A stretch of DNA of 64,000 nucleotides from Adineta steineri. Lineage: Eukaryota; Rotifera; Eurotatoria; Adinetida; Adinetidae. Shown piece after piece: positions 43,409 through 53,760 of the stretch. The number at the start of each line of letters is the position of its first letter. The stretch's first letter is position 1. The stretch is from contig CAJNOI010000072.1 in assembly GCA_905250115.1 (NCBI GenBank), forward strand, positions 365,809 through 429,808, in the 5' to 3' direction. A program made the position numbers and the translations under genes. The notes beneath the pieces are model-generated. The model had not been told where the DNA came from. It did no database searches and worked only from the letters and a program-made list of their open reading frames with translations.

Positions 43409-46404
43409 CACTTTCTCCTTTTGCTAGTTCGTTCTCGTTTTGTACTTCTTCTCTTACTGTCAATATTCGTGAAAATTTTTTATCTTGTGCTGAATCTTGT
43501 CTTTCTTCCTTTGACTTTTCTCTATTGTGTAACATTCTTTCCGAATGGGAAAGTTCTTCTCTTCTATCTAGTCTACTTCAACATTGGGAAAAACACCAGG
43601 TCATTGATACTTCGTCCAATATCAACTCTCTTTCAATTCTTTCATTTAACGTTAGAGGTCTCGACTTACGTCTCCAGGATGTTATACTGCTATCCAATTC
43701 CTTTCGTTTTGATATAATGATCTTGCTGGAAACAGGATCATTCGATATGACTCACTGTCGCCAAACTTTTTTGAATTATAAATTGTTTTTTCAGGAGGGT
43801 GAAAACTCACACGGAGGTTGTTTGATTTTGGTTCGTAATGCGTTGAATTGCGTTAGAGTAGTTAGCAATATTCCAAGCGTATGTGCGGTAGACATTATCC
43901 AAGATGATGAGACAAATAGTATTTTAAGAGTTATTGGAGTGTATGCGTCTGAAAGTAGAAGCTGGTCTTGGGACGATCTGTCCACTTTCGTTTCATCTAA
44001 CTGTGTGTTTTTTGGTGATTTTAATGTCGATTTAAACTCTGATATAGCTAAAGGTAATATTCTCTTATCATGGGCTGATAGTCACTCACTCTCTCCTTTC
44101 CTCCCTGACTCTTTCACTTCTCTTCGTTCCTTGCGTACAATCGATTATGCTTTTTCATCCGGTATTCTCGTTAACATTCAAACTTATGAATCAGGTTCTT
44201 CTAGTGATCATAAACCGCTTCTCTGTAGTGTCCCATGTAAGACAAATGAAGTTGTCTTCGGTAAGAATGTTCATTGGAAAGTATTCCAATTTTTTAGCGC
44301 TTATGTTTATCCGTTTTGGGAAAAACATTGGAATCTTAATCAGCTAGATATCGTTTACAACGATTACACTACTTTTCTGAATCTTCTCATCGCACGCTGC
44401 ACTCTTCTCTTTCCTTTGAATAAGTATCGAATTGCTATTCCACCTGAACTTCGGATGTTTATGTCTTATACAAGAGCATTGTCCTTCAGGCAAAAACGTA
44501 CTGGTGATTTATCTTTAAAAAATATAGTTAGAACAAGAAGAAAAATTGCTAAGATTGAATTGAAAACGTTTCTTTCTAAACAGTTCTCGAGTTCAATTGC
44601 ATCACGTAATTCTCCCTCATCTCGCTCTATCTCTTTTTGGTCTAAAACCAAAAAATTTATGAAATCCTCCTCGTCTTCTTTACAAGGATTCATTCTTCCA
44701 AACAATCAAGGATTTGAGAATGATCCTCAAAGGATGAGTGATGTGGCAGCTGATTATTATGAAAACCTATTTAGCGAACCTGAAGTCTATCGTCCTCATC
44801 CATATACTGATATTCCTTGCAGAGCTGACTGGGATAATGAAGATGAGGCCATACCTATATGTAGCTTTAACGAGGTGTTGGAAATTGTGCGTTCTCGCAA
44901 GAAAAAGAAATCTTTAGATCCAAACGGTTTATCTAATCACATGTTTAGCTTCCTTCCTCCTATGTACTGGTCGTTATTACTTAAGATTTTCAATAATTCT
45001 CTCTTGCATGGTATCTTTCCTTCCAAATGGAAAGATTCTCGTGTTCTGCTATTAGCTAAAAAAGATCATATTTGCAGCCCTGATGCTACGCGCCCTATAT
45101 CACTTATCGATTGTTTCCTCAAAGTGAACGAAAAGATCTTCCTAACAAGGTTTAATGAAGTCCTGCAAAAACGTGGACTACTACCCGATGCCCAATCGGG
45201 ATTTCGTTCGAAATTCCGATTACAAACTAGAGTTCTCCTTTTCTTTGATCAAGTTCGTAGTCTGATGTCTAATGGTTGTCCAGTAGCATCCGTTTTCGTG
45301 GATTTCAAGAGCGCGTTTGATGCTCTCTGGTATGATGGTTGTATTGGCAAACTGAAATTGTTAGGAATTCCTAGGGCTTATCGGATTTGGATCAACACAT
45401 GGTTGAGGGATAGGCGTGCCTTCATTGAGATTTGTGGTAAGCGGTCGAGGTGGTTCAATATTTTCAGAGGTGGACCTCAAGGGTCCATCTTTACTCCGAC
45501 TCTCTTTATCTGTTATCATTCCGATATGTGCGAATATCTGAGTTCATGTTTGAGCTTTATGTTCGCTGACGACCTTGCAGCTGTTCTAGCCGGTTCTATT
45601 GGATTGAAGTACTCGCTCCAATGTTTAAATCTCGAGAAGAAACTCAAATATTTCTTTGATCAGTTAGAATTTTACTCTGTTTTAACGGTTCAACCGTTAA
45701 ATTACAACAAGACACAGGCTATTTTTTCATCCAGAGTACCCGGATATCCTAAGTTTGATCTGCGTTGTGGTGAACATCCCATCGATTGGACAAATCAGTT
45801 AAAATATCTTGGTTACGTTGTCACGCCCAAGTTAGGTTTCGGCCTTATGATTGAGCAATCTAAGCTCAAGATTAGACAACGAATTGCTCAAATTAACTCA
45901 TTTAGGCTTTTTCGTAGGACCTCCCCTTCTCTACGCAAAATCCTCTTCTTCTCTTATGTCTATCCTCTATTCGTATGGTTGTTTCCCTTGTACCCACTCT
46001 TTACTGAAACACAGCAACAAGACTTGAACCACTTCTACTTCGTTTGCCTTCGTAGAGTTCTCTATGCCCTGCACATTAATAATGATCTTTTTGCGTTCTG
46101 TCTCAATGAAAAATCCCTTGAAGACCGCTGTAAAAACTACTTCGAAAAGTATTTCGAAGCCTGGTCGGATACGATTGATGGCAGACTAATTTTCGAATTA
46201 GCTAACGTCAATTTCTTCCGGGAACAGTGGCTTAAGAATAAATATCCAGTTAAGGGTACTCATAGAACTAAAAGATTCATCGGCCACACCTCTGTTTTGG
46301 AAAAATGCGCTACGTGGTGCGCAAGTATTCCCCCCAATCATTCCACCATCAACTATGATATTGATGATGTCATGACCTTGGCCGATTTCCCTGAATCGTT
46401 CTGA
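43405..46404 (+). CDS. LINE ORF2: endonuclease and reverse transcriptase
   Basis: It encodes 999 residues. The endonuclease (about 70-275) has SFNVRGL, LLETGS, GDFNVDL, IDYAFSS and SSDHKPLL, so all catalytic blocks are present. The reverse transcriptase (about 500-790) has RPISLIDCFLKV, QSGFRSKF, FVDFKSAFDALW (block A), GGPQGSIFTP (block B), FADDLAAVL (block C with the catalytic Asp pair), NYNKTQ and LKYLGYVV. The C-terminal 200 residues have a few Cys and His but no clear knuckle or RNase H. Its ATG is the first three bases of the ATGA overlap with ORF1. This suggests termination-reinitiation for its translation. Confidence 0.93.
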   Translation: MTLSPFASSFSFCTSSLTVNIRENFLSCAESCLSSFDFSLLCNILSEWESSSLLSSLLQHWEKHQVIDTSSNINSLSILSFNVRGLDLRLQDVILLSNSFRFDIMILLETGSFDMTHCRQTFLNYKLFFQEGENSHGGCLILVRNALNCVRVVSNIPSVCAVDIIQDDETNSILRVIGVYASESRSWSWDDLSTFVSSNCVFFGDFNVDLNSDIAKGNILLSWADSHSLSPFLPDSFTSLRSLRTIDYAFSSGILVNIQTYESGSSSDHKPLLCSVPCKTNEVVFGKNVHWKVFQFFSAYVYPFWEKHWNLNQLDIVYNDYTTFLNLLIARCTLLFPLNKYRIAIPPELRMFMSYTRALSFRQKRTGDLSLKNIVRTRRKIAKIELKTFLSKQFSSSIASRNSPSSRSISFWSKTKKFMKSSSSSLQGFILPNNQGFENDPQRMSDVAADYYENLFSEPEVYRPHPYTDIPCRADWDNEDEAIPICSFNEVLEIVRSRKKKKSLDPNGLSNHMFSFLPPMYWSLLLKIFNNSLLHGIFPSKWKDSRVLLLAKKDHICSPDATRPISLIDCFLKVNEKIFLTRFNEVLQKRGLLPDAQSGFRSKFRLQTRVLLFFDQVRSLMSNGCPVASVFVDFKSAFDALWYDGCIGKLKLLGIPRAYRIWINTWLRDRRAFIEICGKRSRWFNIFRGGPQGSIFTPTLFICYHSDMCEYLSSCLSFMFADDLAAVLAGSIGLKYSLQCLNLEKKLKYFFDQLEFYSVLTVQPLNYNKTQAIFSSRVPGYPKFDLRCGEHPIDWTNQLKYLGYVVTPKLGFGLMIEQSKLKIRQRIAQINSFRLFRRTSPSLRKILFFSYVYPLFVWLFPLYPLFTETQQQDLNHFYFVCLRRVLYALHINNDLFAFCLNEKSLEDRCKNYFEKYFEAWSDTIDGRLIFELANVNFFREQWLKNKYPVKGTHRTKRFIGHTSVLEKCATWCASIPPNHSTINYDIDDVMTLADFPESF

Positions 46405-46692
46405 AGTTTTTTTCTTTTCTCCTTCCTCTTGTCTTCTTCTTCTTTGGATCTTGTTACTGTTGTTGTAACAAATATGTAACTATGTATTACATATTCTTGT
46501 TTCTCTCCTCTTTGTGTTGATCTGTTTTGTTTTTGTACCTCTTTTGTTACTGTCTAATGCTACTCTTCTCATATTTATATATACTAAACTATACTATTTT
46601 TTTTCTATTTTCTTTCTCTCTCTTCTAACTCAATCATGTACTGTAAGGACCTTTAAGGTCGTCAGTCTCATTCTGCCTAAATAAATAAAAAT

Positions 46693-46710
46693 AAAACATA
46701 GTAATAAAGA
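46693..46710. repeat. Right target-site duplication of the LINE
   Basis: This is an exact copy of 41399-41416, directly after the TAAATAAATAAAAAT tail of the element. Confidence 0.93.
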
Positions 46711-47300
46711 AAATAAATAAAACAGCAATAGTAGCAATTACATCAACAATTGTAACTAACGAAGCAGACTACAAAATAAATATGAACTGTTTTTAGAAAA
46801 AATGAATAGAATTTTAGTTAAACATATTATAAGTAATCCTGTTCGATAATGTTGATGAAGAACATATAAACTAAATTCATATAAAATAATCAAAATTATA
46901 TTAACAATTATAATATAAATATGTCTATAATAAGCAATTGTCCATAATGAATTACTTATAACCATTGAATATGTATTCAATGGTAAATGAATAAAATCCA
47001 ATATCTATACAAATATTTTTTTTTACTGATTTAATAGTGTCTAATTATAAATAAAAACGTTTTATTTCTTATCAATAAGGATATGAATGTATTAAACATA
47101 TATTGATAAGTTGTTTTTATACTTACACATTGTTCATGTAAGATTGAATTATTCGAAATATCATTGACTTTCATCATTCTGTTGCTGCGAATAATGACAA
47201 CATTAACAAGTATAGTACTCATTTGTGTATATAATCTTAATCTTACGTTAGATGAAATTATACAAAAAAAAACATGACAATAAGACAAGAAAAAAATCAT

Positions 47301-48379
47301 AATTCTTCACTTATATATACTGTGATCATTAATTAATGTCAAAAGAAAAGAAATATATATATACTGATAAACAGATTTGACGAAAATTCATAATCCAGGA
47401 TTATATCTACAATTATTATATTTCATAATACAGATGGGTGTGGATGTGGGAAAACAGAAGGAAATCACACACACATGCTCAAAGGAAATATTTGATTGAA
47501 CTTTTAAAAGTCTACATGTTTGCACTTAACCATTTAAAGTTAAGAAAATCTAAGAGAGTTTCGGAATTTATAAGCGAAATCTTATGAGCGTTCTGTAATT
47601 GATTTACAGTTTTACGCATTATGCACTAAACCTCTTACAGTTTCGAAAACTGGTTAATGGATCACTACACATTTCACTGAACTTTCGATAGTTTCATACA
47701 TCATGCACTGAACTTTGGTTGACGACAGAAGTTAATTTGTGGTTTCATAAAATAAAGAAGATGTCATGTGATATTTACTATATTCATTTATTTTTTCAAT
47801 CAAATGAATATTTTTTAAGTGACAGTGTTGATATAAAATATTATCAAATGTGACTTTGAAAGTACGCTTATTAGTGAGTTCGCATCATTAATCACAAAAA
47901 CTCAATTTACGAAGACTGTCTAAATTTGATTCATTCGTTTTTCTCGAATTTTGCGTCTCTTTCACCAATTATGATCACTTGATTCGTCACAACTGCTCAA
48001 GATTTCATTCATGAGAATAATCTTGTTCTCATATTCGTTTACTTTTTGAGGATAAGTTTAAATACCTTGCATACAAGTCATTTTTCAATCATATTACATC
48101 ACTTTTTCCGATTTAATATTCGTTAAGTTGCAAGAGAAGCTGAATCTAGTGTGATTCTAATGTTATTGATAAATTTCAACAAGATTCTAGAAACTTGCTC
48201 TCTGAAAAATCCAGTAATTATGTAGAACACTATATACCAATAGGGTGCGGGTGTCTTGTACATGTGTACACGCACAGCCTCACATCCACCTAGTCACCCA
48301 CGCATAGACCCTTATATTCACCCAGCTACCCATACCCACCCACCCTCAGAATCTGTTTTAATATCATGTAAAACTTTTT
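47301..48379. other. Intergenic stretch with two palindromes
   Basis: No gene was recognised. G-rich/C-rich palindromes lie at 47432-47485 and 48240-48350; the second has a long degenerate CACCCA-rich right arm. The rest is AT-rich and probably the distal 5' flank of C1q-like gene B. Confidence 0.6.
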
Positions 48380-49230
48380 GTTCTAAATCACACCTTTTAC
48401 TTTCATCAAGCAGAATAATTTTAGTTTGTTTTTGTCTTCTCATTCTTATCTGTTACAAAGATCTCTATGAATACATTTGCCTTCAACATTAAATGGTGTG
48501 ATACTGTGCATCTGTTTATTTGCTCTGACCCTAGAATCGCATATCGATGCTCTATATTTTTACTCTCTCCATTTGTAATGAAAATGAAAAAGTAATGAAT
48601 ATATACGAGTTTAATTAGCATCTGTGATGGGCCATTATTTCAACAATTATTGAACTTTACATAAAATCTTGTATACCTACCATTGCTCTTGAAGTTAGAA
48701 AAGAGTTGTGCATATACATAAAGAAAAAGATGATAAGAAGGATAATATCACATGACAATAATATCATTGTGATGAATGATGTGTCTTTTTGTATAATCAT
48801 CAATTTTACTCTAAAATTGCCTTCTTCTCCTTATCTATTACAGTTATTAAGCGGCCCTCCACGAGCTCCTTTTCAAAGGTGAGCTTTTTGATAAAAAATA
48901 TCAAGAATTCTTTTGTATTATATTATTCCCAAGTAAGATAAGTGTACCTTTTATTTCAAGTAAACAGTCGTTGTCTTTTTTTCATTTTTTACAATCAAAA
49001 TAATCCTTTACAGTAAGTTTCATTTCTACTTAGATTCGTGTGTTCTAACTTTTTTTTCACCAAAACATATAGTATCAAAATTTTGATTAATACGAGAAGA
49101 CACATCTTTTTATTAATTGGCAATCGTTGCACCGTAAATTCCTAACGAATTCTTACAAGATTCTGTAGAAAGCAGCTTGATCACCGTTAAACTTTAATGT
49201 AAGACAGGAAATCGATGAATCTGAATAGAG
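48380..49230 (+). repeat. 5' block of C1q-like gene B (copy 2 of 3)
   Basis: It is similar over its length to 34880-35670, with the highest identity around the 35-nt putative leader exon at 48844-48878. The minisatellite and palindromes that follow are in the same order as in gene A, but the array is far shorter. Confidence 0.75.
48844..48878 (+). promoter_or_regulatory. Putative 35-nt leader exon of C1q-like gene B
   Basis: A TATCTATTACAG acceptor precedes it and GTGAGC follows. It is 35 nt long as in copies 1 and 3. The TATTTAAA seen in the other two is changed to TTTTCAAA, which favours a spliced leader exon over a TATA box. The next exon would start at 49566 after TGTTTTAG. Confidence 0.5.
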
Positions 49231-49248
49231 TTATTTCATCCTTTCCAT

Positions 49249-49314
49249 CTTGATGGTGTGGGTGCGGGTACTATATGTTGATATTGTATCCACACCCACA
49301 CCCCTGATGCTCTT
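49249..49314. repeat. G-rich/C-rich palindrome
   Basis: The left arm GATGGTGTGGGTGCGGGT and right arm TCCACACCCACACCCC flank the AT-rich loop ACTATATGTTGATATTGTA. It lies in the putative leader intron of gene B. Confidence 0.85.
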
Positions 49315-49518
49315 CAGAAACCCTGATAGACTCTGGTAGACCTCAGTAAATTCTGCTGAACCTAGATAGGCCCTGGGTATCGTGATAAACTCTGGAAAAT
49401 CTTGTATGAGCTTAGTGAACTCTGATAGGTCTCGGGAATCCTAGCAGATCGTCTCGACGATGAATATGGGTGTGGTTGTTCTTTTATTTTTATACACATA
49501 TCCTCATCTACACCGACG
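49315..49518. repeat. Short minisatellite and palindrome in the gene B leader intron
   Basis: About four degenerate units of the ACCCTGATAGRCTCTGG type (49315-49447) are followed by a diverged palindrome (49448-49518). The arrangement is the same as the 1.1-kb array of gene A. Confidence 0.7.
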
Positions 49519-49656
49519 CTCTCATTGATGTAACACATATTTTATGTTTTGACTTTATGTTTTAGATAACTAATATATACTTTTTATCGTAACGTAACTG
49601 TTCAGTGACGACGCTTTTGATAAACGAAGAAAATTATCAATTTCTGTTTAATTAAC

Positions 49657-51129
49657 ATGAAAAAACAACACCAAATATTAAATATAATATTGGTATTATT
49701 TGTTCTTAGCAACGAGTTATTGACCACTGAAAGTAATGACAAAATAATCGATAACGTTGCATACTTTCAAGGATCCAGTTCAAAAAGTCAAGTAAGTGGA
49801 AAAAAAGGAAAAGTGATCACATACAATAGTAATGATGGATCGCATGATTTCACTGCCTTCTACAATGGCACGTTTGTAACTCAAAAGGCTGGTGTTTATC
49901 TCGGAGTATTCGCTGTTCAAATTAGTGGTCCACGTAGAAACGGTAAAGGAAACATTGATATGTGGATGCGACAAGATGGTGAGGATGTGCCTGACTCAAA
50001 TAGTATACAATCGGTCGATCATGGAAGTACATCGGTTCTTGTCTATTCAACACTTTTCCAGGCTTCTGCCAATTATAAATTCGAATTAGCTTACTCAGCC
50101 TTCACAGATGAAGAATGTACTCGTCTCGGCTTGATTGCTACACAACCAGAAAACGAACCCTTAGTTCCCAGTATTATACTCACCATTGTCCAGCTTAGCG
50201 ATGGTACTAATACAATTCCTTATGCACAACTTTTCAGTTCGAAGACTCAGTTGGGTAACTCGGTTTCAGAGGTGATTATACTCGATAGCGTTAGTGCAGC
50301 CAATAGAATAGATATAACAACGCCCGAAGACCATGGAACCATCAAGTATAGTGAAGCAGGTGTTTATTTTCTGGTAGCTAATGCCGAGGTTGGAAGTGCT
50401 GAAGGTACTCATGCATCGGGTGAAGTTCATTTATGGATGCGACGCAATGGAAAAGACATACCTAACAGTAACACAATTCAAACTATTCGCAATGGTAGTG
50501 CAGTAATTCTAATCTGTCAGACAGTTATTAAACTTGAAGCTAAGGATAAAGTTCAACTAGTATTCTCAACTACAAATAAAGAACTGGGTGTGATTGTGTC
50601 GAAGCCAAAGAACGAGCCAAGAGTGCCTGGTATGATATTTGCAACATTTCAGTTGCTTAACGAAGAAAAACCAATTCCATATGCACAGTTATCTAGTTCA
50701 CAATCGCAATGGGGTTGTATAACTCCAAAAACAGTTAAACTTGATAACAATGACGGTTTACAATGTATCAAAAATAATAATGGTATCATTGAGTTCGAAG
50801 AGTCGGGAACTTACTTTGTGATGGCTGCTGCTCAGTGTGGAAGTGATAAAGATGATGGTATTGGTGATGTACATTTGTGGATGAAACTAAATGGAAAGAA
50901 CATAGCAAATTCGAACACCATTCAGACAGTAAATAAAGATACTGCTGTTTTAGTTTGTCAAACTGCCATGGTAATCCAAGCTGGCGACAAACTCGAAATG
51001 ATATTCTCGACAGATGTTACATCAGGTACACTCGGCTTAGTTGCATCCAAACCACATAAGGAATCAGCTGTGCCCAGTATGATTGTTAGTGTTTTCAAAT
51101 CAAGCTATTTAAAACGCAGTTATACATGA
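49657..51129 (+). CDS. C1q-like gene B: secreted protein with three C1q/TNF-like domains
   Basis: A single coding exon encodes 490 residues. The first 18 residues match gene A except for neighbouring changes and form a signal peptide. Three domains of about 150 residues follow, each with the same strand landmarks as gene A: GVYFLVANAEVGS, SGEVHLWMRRNGKDI, NSNTIQT, CQT, DKVQLVF, LGL and VPSII-type endings. The likely role is a secreted multimeric ligand-binding protein. Gene B is the three-domain form from which the two halves of gene A could have arisen. The leader exon is predicted at 49566-49656. It is intact, and the coding sequence runs straight through with no intron. Confidence 0.85.
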   Translation: MKKQHQILNIILVLFVLSNELLTTESNDKIIDNVAYFQGSSSKSQVSGKKGKVITYNSNDGSHDFTAFYNGTFVTQKAGVYLGVFAVQISGPRRNGKGNIDMWMRQDGEDVPDSNSIQSVDHGSTSVLVYSTLFQASANYKFELAYSAFTDEECTRLGLIATQPENEPLVPSIILTIVQLSDGTNTIPYAQLFSSKTQLGNSVSEVIILDSVSAANRIDITTPEDHGTIKYSEAGVYFLVANAEVGSAEGTHASGEVHLWMRRNGKDIPNSNTIQTIRNGSAVILICQTVIKLEAKDKVQLVFSTTNKELGVIVSKPKNEPRVPGMIFATFQLLNEEKPIPYAQLSSSQSQWGCITPKTVKLDNNDGLQCIKNNNGIIEFEESGTYFVMAAAQCGSDKDDGIGDVHLWMKLNGKNIANSNTIQTVNKDTAVLVCQTAMVIQAGDKLEMIFSTDVTSGTLGLVASKPHKESAVPSMIVSVFKSSYLKRSYT

Positions 51130-51784
51130 TTCGACATTTAGTGACAAGTTTAGTGGAAAAAACAATTATCTTAACTTCATTTTTATCAATATCTTTTCTT
51201 GTAACAAAAATAAAAAAGTATTTAGCCCTTTGATTATAATATTTTTTTAAAGAATAAAATCACTCACTTTCTCATTAAAGAAGAGAGTCATGTATGCTTA
51301 TATAAATTTAACAAACCCTAAATATATTCATTTAGAGAAATATCTCTAATTCATATTTAAAAAGATTAGCTGCTCATAGTATTTCTATTAAAACAATTGT
51401 TACAGTCAAGGTTTTTTCATAAATTTTATGATACAGATATAGAACAATATACTGTAATTTTCTATCGAAGAGAATCTTCATAAATATACTTGTGTGGTTT
51501 TCATTGTTGCAATGATTCGAAAAAGAACAATTGTCAGTACTTACATATTAGGATGGATTTAAACAATTTAGAGGAAATGACAACACAACTAATTTAAAAA
51601 ATTGTTTAATTATCAGTAAAAACTGTTACTTTGAGTTAATTTTGATAATATTATGAGTAAAAAACAAGAATTCAGAAGGTTAATAAATAATACCATGAAA
51701 ATAGATCACTGAACTTCAGTTAAGTGTTCGTATTTTTTATTAAAATAATACTCACGACCATTTCTGTCTGAAATAGACAAAAGT
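51130..51784. other. 3' flank of gene B, nothing recognised
   Basis: AT-rich sequence with an AATAAA at about 51253. No motif was recognised before the G-rich block at 51785. Confidence 0.6.
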
Positions 51785-51900
51785 CGTGGGTGTGGATGTT
51801 ATATATTGATAACGTATCCATACCCACCCACACCCACCCACACCCACATCCACACTCTCACACCTATACTCAAATCTACACCCACATTCATATCCACACC
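51785..51900. repeat. G-rich/C-rich palindrome with expanded C-rich arm
   Basis: The left arm GTGGGTGTGGATG, the loop TTATATATTGATAACGTA and a long right arm of CACCCA/CACCCACATCC units run up to the insertion site of a hAT-type miniature element. Confidence 0.8.
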
Positions 51901-51905
51901 TACAC

Positions 51906-52088
51906 TAGGGAGCTACTGGTCAATCCAGACTCGATCCAGACCCGGAACCCGACCAGATCTGAGTTGGGTCTGGGTCTAACAAAAAAAATATTTCGCGGGT
52001 CTGGGTTGGGTACGAGTCTAATAAATTGTTTTTTTCTTGGGTATGGATCGGATCCGGGTCCAAAAAATCGTGGACCCGCAGCTCTCTA
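51906..52088. mobile_element. hAT-type miniature inverted-repeat element (183 bp)
   Basis: The ends are TAGGGAGCTACTGGTC and, inverted, TAGAGAGCTGCGGGTC. A perfect 8-bp target duplication, ACCTACAC, flanks it at 51898-51905 and 52089-52096. An 8-bp duplication and a TAG/CAG start are hallmarks of hAT elements. The inside is a degenerate repeat of GGGTCTGGGT-like units with no coding capacity. It sits inside the C-rich arm of a palindrome. Confidence 0.85.
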
Positions 52089-52120
52089 ACCTACACCTTT
52101 TCTTCTTTATTATATTATTA

Positions 52121-52220
52121 NNNNNNNNNNNNNNNNNNNNNNNNNNNNNNNNNNNNNNNNNNNNNNNNNNNNNNNNNNNNNNNNNNNNNNNNNNNNNNNN
52201 NNNNNNNNNNNNNNNNNNNN
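52121..52220. other. Assembly gap of 100 N
   Basis: Exactly 100 N lie between C-rich and G-rich repeat arms. This is a placeholder of unknown true length. Confidence 0.99.
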
Positions 52221-52316
52221 TGTGGGTGTGGGTGTGGGTATGAGTGTGGGTGTGGGTATGAGAGTGGGTGTGAATACAACATCAATATTTAATACTCACA
52301 CTCACACCCACTCGCC
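52221..52316. repeat. G-rich/C-rich palindrome at gap edge
   Basis: About nine GTGTGGGTATGAGTGTGGG-like units are followed by a short AT loop and ACTCACACTCACACCCACTC. The left side is lost in the assembly gap. Confidence 0.8.
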
Positions 52317-52559
52317 TTTCCCATCACCTGATGTAATATCATGCATGTATCCCATTGGATATGGTGTTCGTTGAGTAAAAACCATGTCAGCGAACGGGCT
52401 TTTCTAGGGAAAAAAATGCGTGAAAGTCATAATTGCGAAACACCTTTTGCCCTCACCCTCACCCTCACTTTTCGTCCATACTCTCATCAAGAAAAATCAT
52501 TTCGCTAAAAAGCCTTGCGCTGAATAGCACCGCTACCCTCGGGGTATAGACAATTTTTT

Positions 52560-53180
52560 ATTAACAGTCGTCAGAGATCATTATTTCAGTAACACACAAA
52601 ACTTCACATAAAAATGTTGTTTATCAACGTTTGCTTTGAAATAAGAAGATAAGTGACTATATACATACAGAAAAGATAATAACAATGATGACAAACAAAA
52701 GACACTGCAGAACGATAATATCACATGAAAGTAATATCAAGTGATGAATTGTGTGCTTTTCGGCATAATCATCAATTTCATGTAAAGATGCTTTTCTTGT
52801 CCTTATCTATTGCAGCTATTAAACGGCCCTTCGCGAGCTCCTATTTAAAGGTGAATATGTTGATACAAAATATTAAGAACTCTCTTTTGTTATATTATTC
52901 AAAAGTGAGATAAGAGTATTTTGTGCTGCAAACAAGTACTGGTTGTCTTTTTATTATTTCAATTAGAAATTATTTTATATACTGGTAAGTTTCATTATTT
53001 ATATTTAGACTTGTGTATTGTGACTTTTATTTTAACCAAAATCTTGATTAATTTATAAAAGGACACATTCTTCAGCAGTTGGACATCGTTAAGTTGTATA
53101 ATTTCGATCAAACTCTTACATAATTCTACAGAAATAATTTAATCATCTTAACGTTCAAACATGAAATAAGGAACTTATGA
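52560..53180 (+). repeat. Orphan 5' block (copy 3 of 3), no C1q-like gene attached
   Basis: It resembles 34880-35670 and 48380-49230, and includes the 35-nt putative leader exon (52816-52850) with its AG and GT flanks. No ATGAAAAAACAACA-type coding start follows. The next gene (C, from 54362) has an unrelated 5' end. Confidence 0.7.
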
Positions 53181-53401
53181 GTTAGAATACATTTCAACTT
53201 TTTCACTATAAGTTAAGTTAAATAATTAATTTAGATCAAATTCAATATAAACTCATCGTCGCTAGATGTCATTTATATTCGTAAATACTCCAGAATAGAC
53301 TTGCAATTTTACGTGATCGATAAAGACAATTTGTTTCTTTCGTATAGACATACAACAAACCAACACAGTTTAGGCTTAAGTCATATATCAAAAGTCGCCA
53401 A

Positions 53402-53649
53402 TAGAGATATGCGCGACCAGATTTTTCTGGTTTCAGTGCCGGTCTAGCCCTAGTAGCTCATTTTTTATCAGTCCTGATCGTAGCAATCTAGAGTCTAGTA
53501 TGTTTCGGACCTTGGCCAGATCCGGCAGCTATTTTTCTAGTGGCCCCGGTTTCGATCACAGTCCCGTTAAAGCTCTATTTCTTGACTCCAGCTTCGGCTA
53601 CAGGGATAGGGTTCGGAACCGGGATCGGAGCTGGTCCCGCACATCTCTA
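53402..53649. mobile_element. hAT-type miniature inverted-repeat element (248 bp)
   Basis: The left end TAGAGATATGCGCGACCAG and inverted right end TAGAGATGTGCGGGACCAG match at 17 of 19 positions. Flanking 8-mers GTCGCCAA and ATCACGAA match at only 5 of 8, so the target duplication is eroded or uncertain. The interior is GC-rich with GGTTCGGAACCGGGATCGG-like short repeats. An open reading frame across it is accidental. Confidence 0.7.
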
Positions 53650-53760
53650 ATCACGAAACTATGTCTAATGCTTTATACTATAAAATATCATACTAACCTC
53701 GTTATGTACTTCATGATTTTCAGTAAAAAATTCAATATTTGCGCGCCAACTTCTGTGCGC

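Larger units (their letters stand above)
41417..46692 (+). mobile_element. Full-length two-ORF LINE (non-LTR retrotransposon), apparently intact
   Basis: The 5276-bp element lies between perfect 18-bp target duplications. It has a 159-bp 5' leader, ORF1, ORF2 overlapping by ATGA, a 3' untranslated region of about 290 bp and a short TAAA-rich tail. An apurinic-type endonuclease, a CCHC-bearing ORF1 and no visible RNase H domain suggest the Jockey/CR1/I group of non-LTR elements. I do not assign a named family. Both frames are open from end to end, so the copy may be competent or only recently dead. The base composition is less AT-rich than the flanks, as expected for a mobile element. Confidence 0.9.
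41298..47300 (-). pseudogene. Small multi-pass membrane protein gene split by a LINE
   Basis: On the minus strand, exon 1 is 47300-47127. It starts with ATG just downstream of a TATATATAAG sequence and has a GTAAGT donor. It joins in phase 0 to an exon starting at 47004 that encodes hydrophobic helices (WTIAYYRHIYIIIVNIILII). A further exon begins at 46768 after a TTTTGTAG acceptor. It reads SASLVTIVDVIATIAVLF and runs into the LINE target duplication. If the LINE and one 18-bp duplicate are left out, the frame stays open for 58 codons across the junction. It continues as FEILTGIFLFTNLF on the other side and stops at 41298-41300. The donor of the second intron is uncertain. There are probably four or more membrane helices. 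I do not recognise the family. The insertion is antisense to the gene. Confidence 0.72.
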
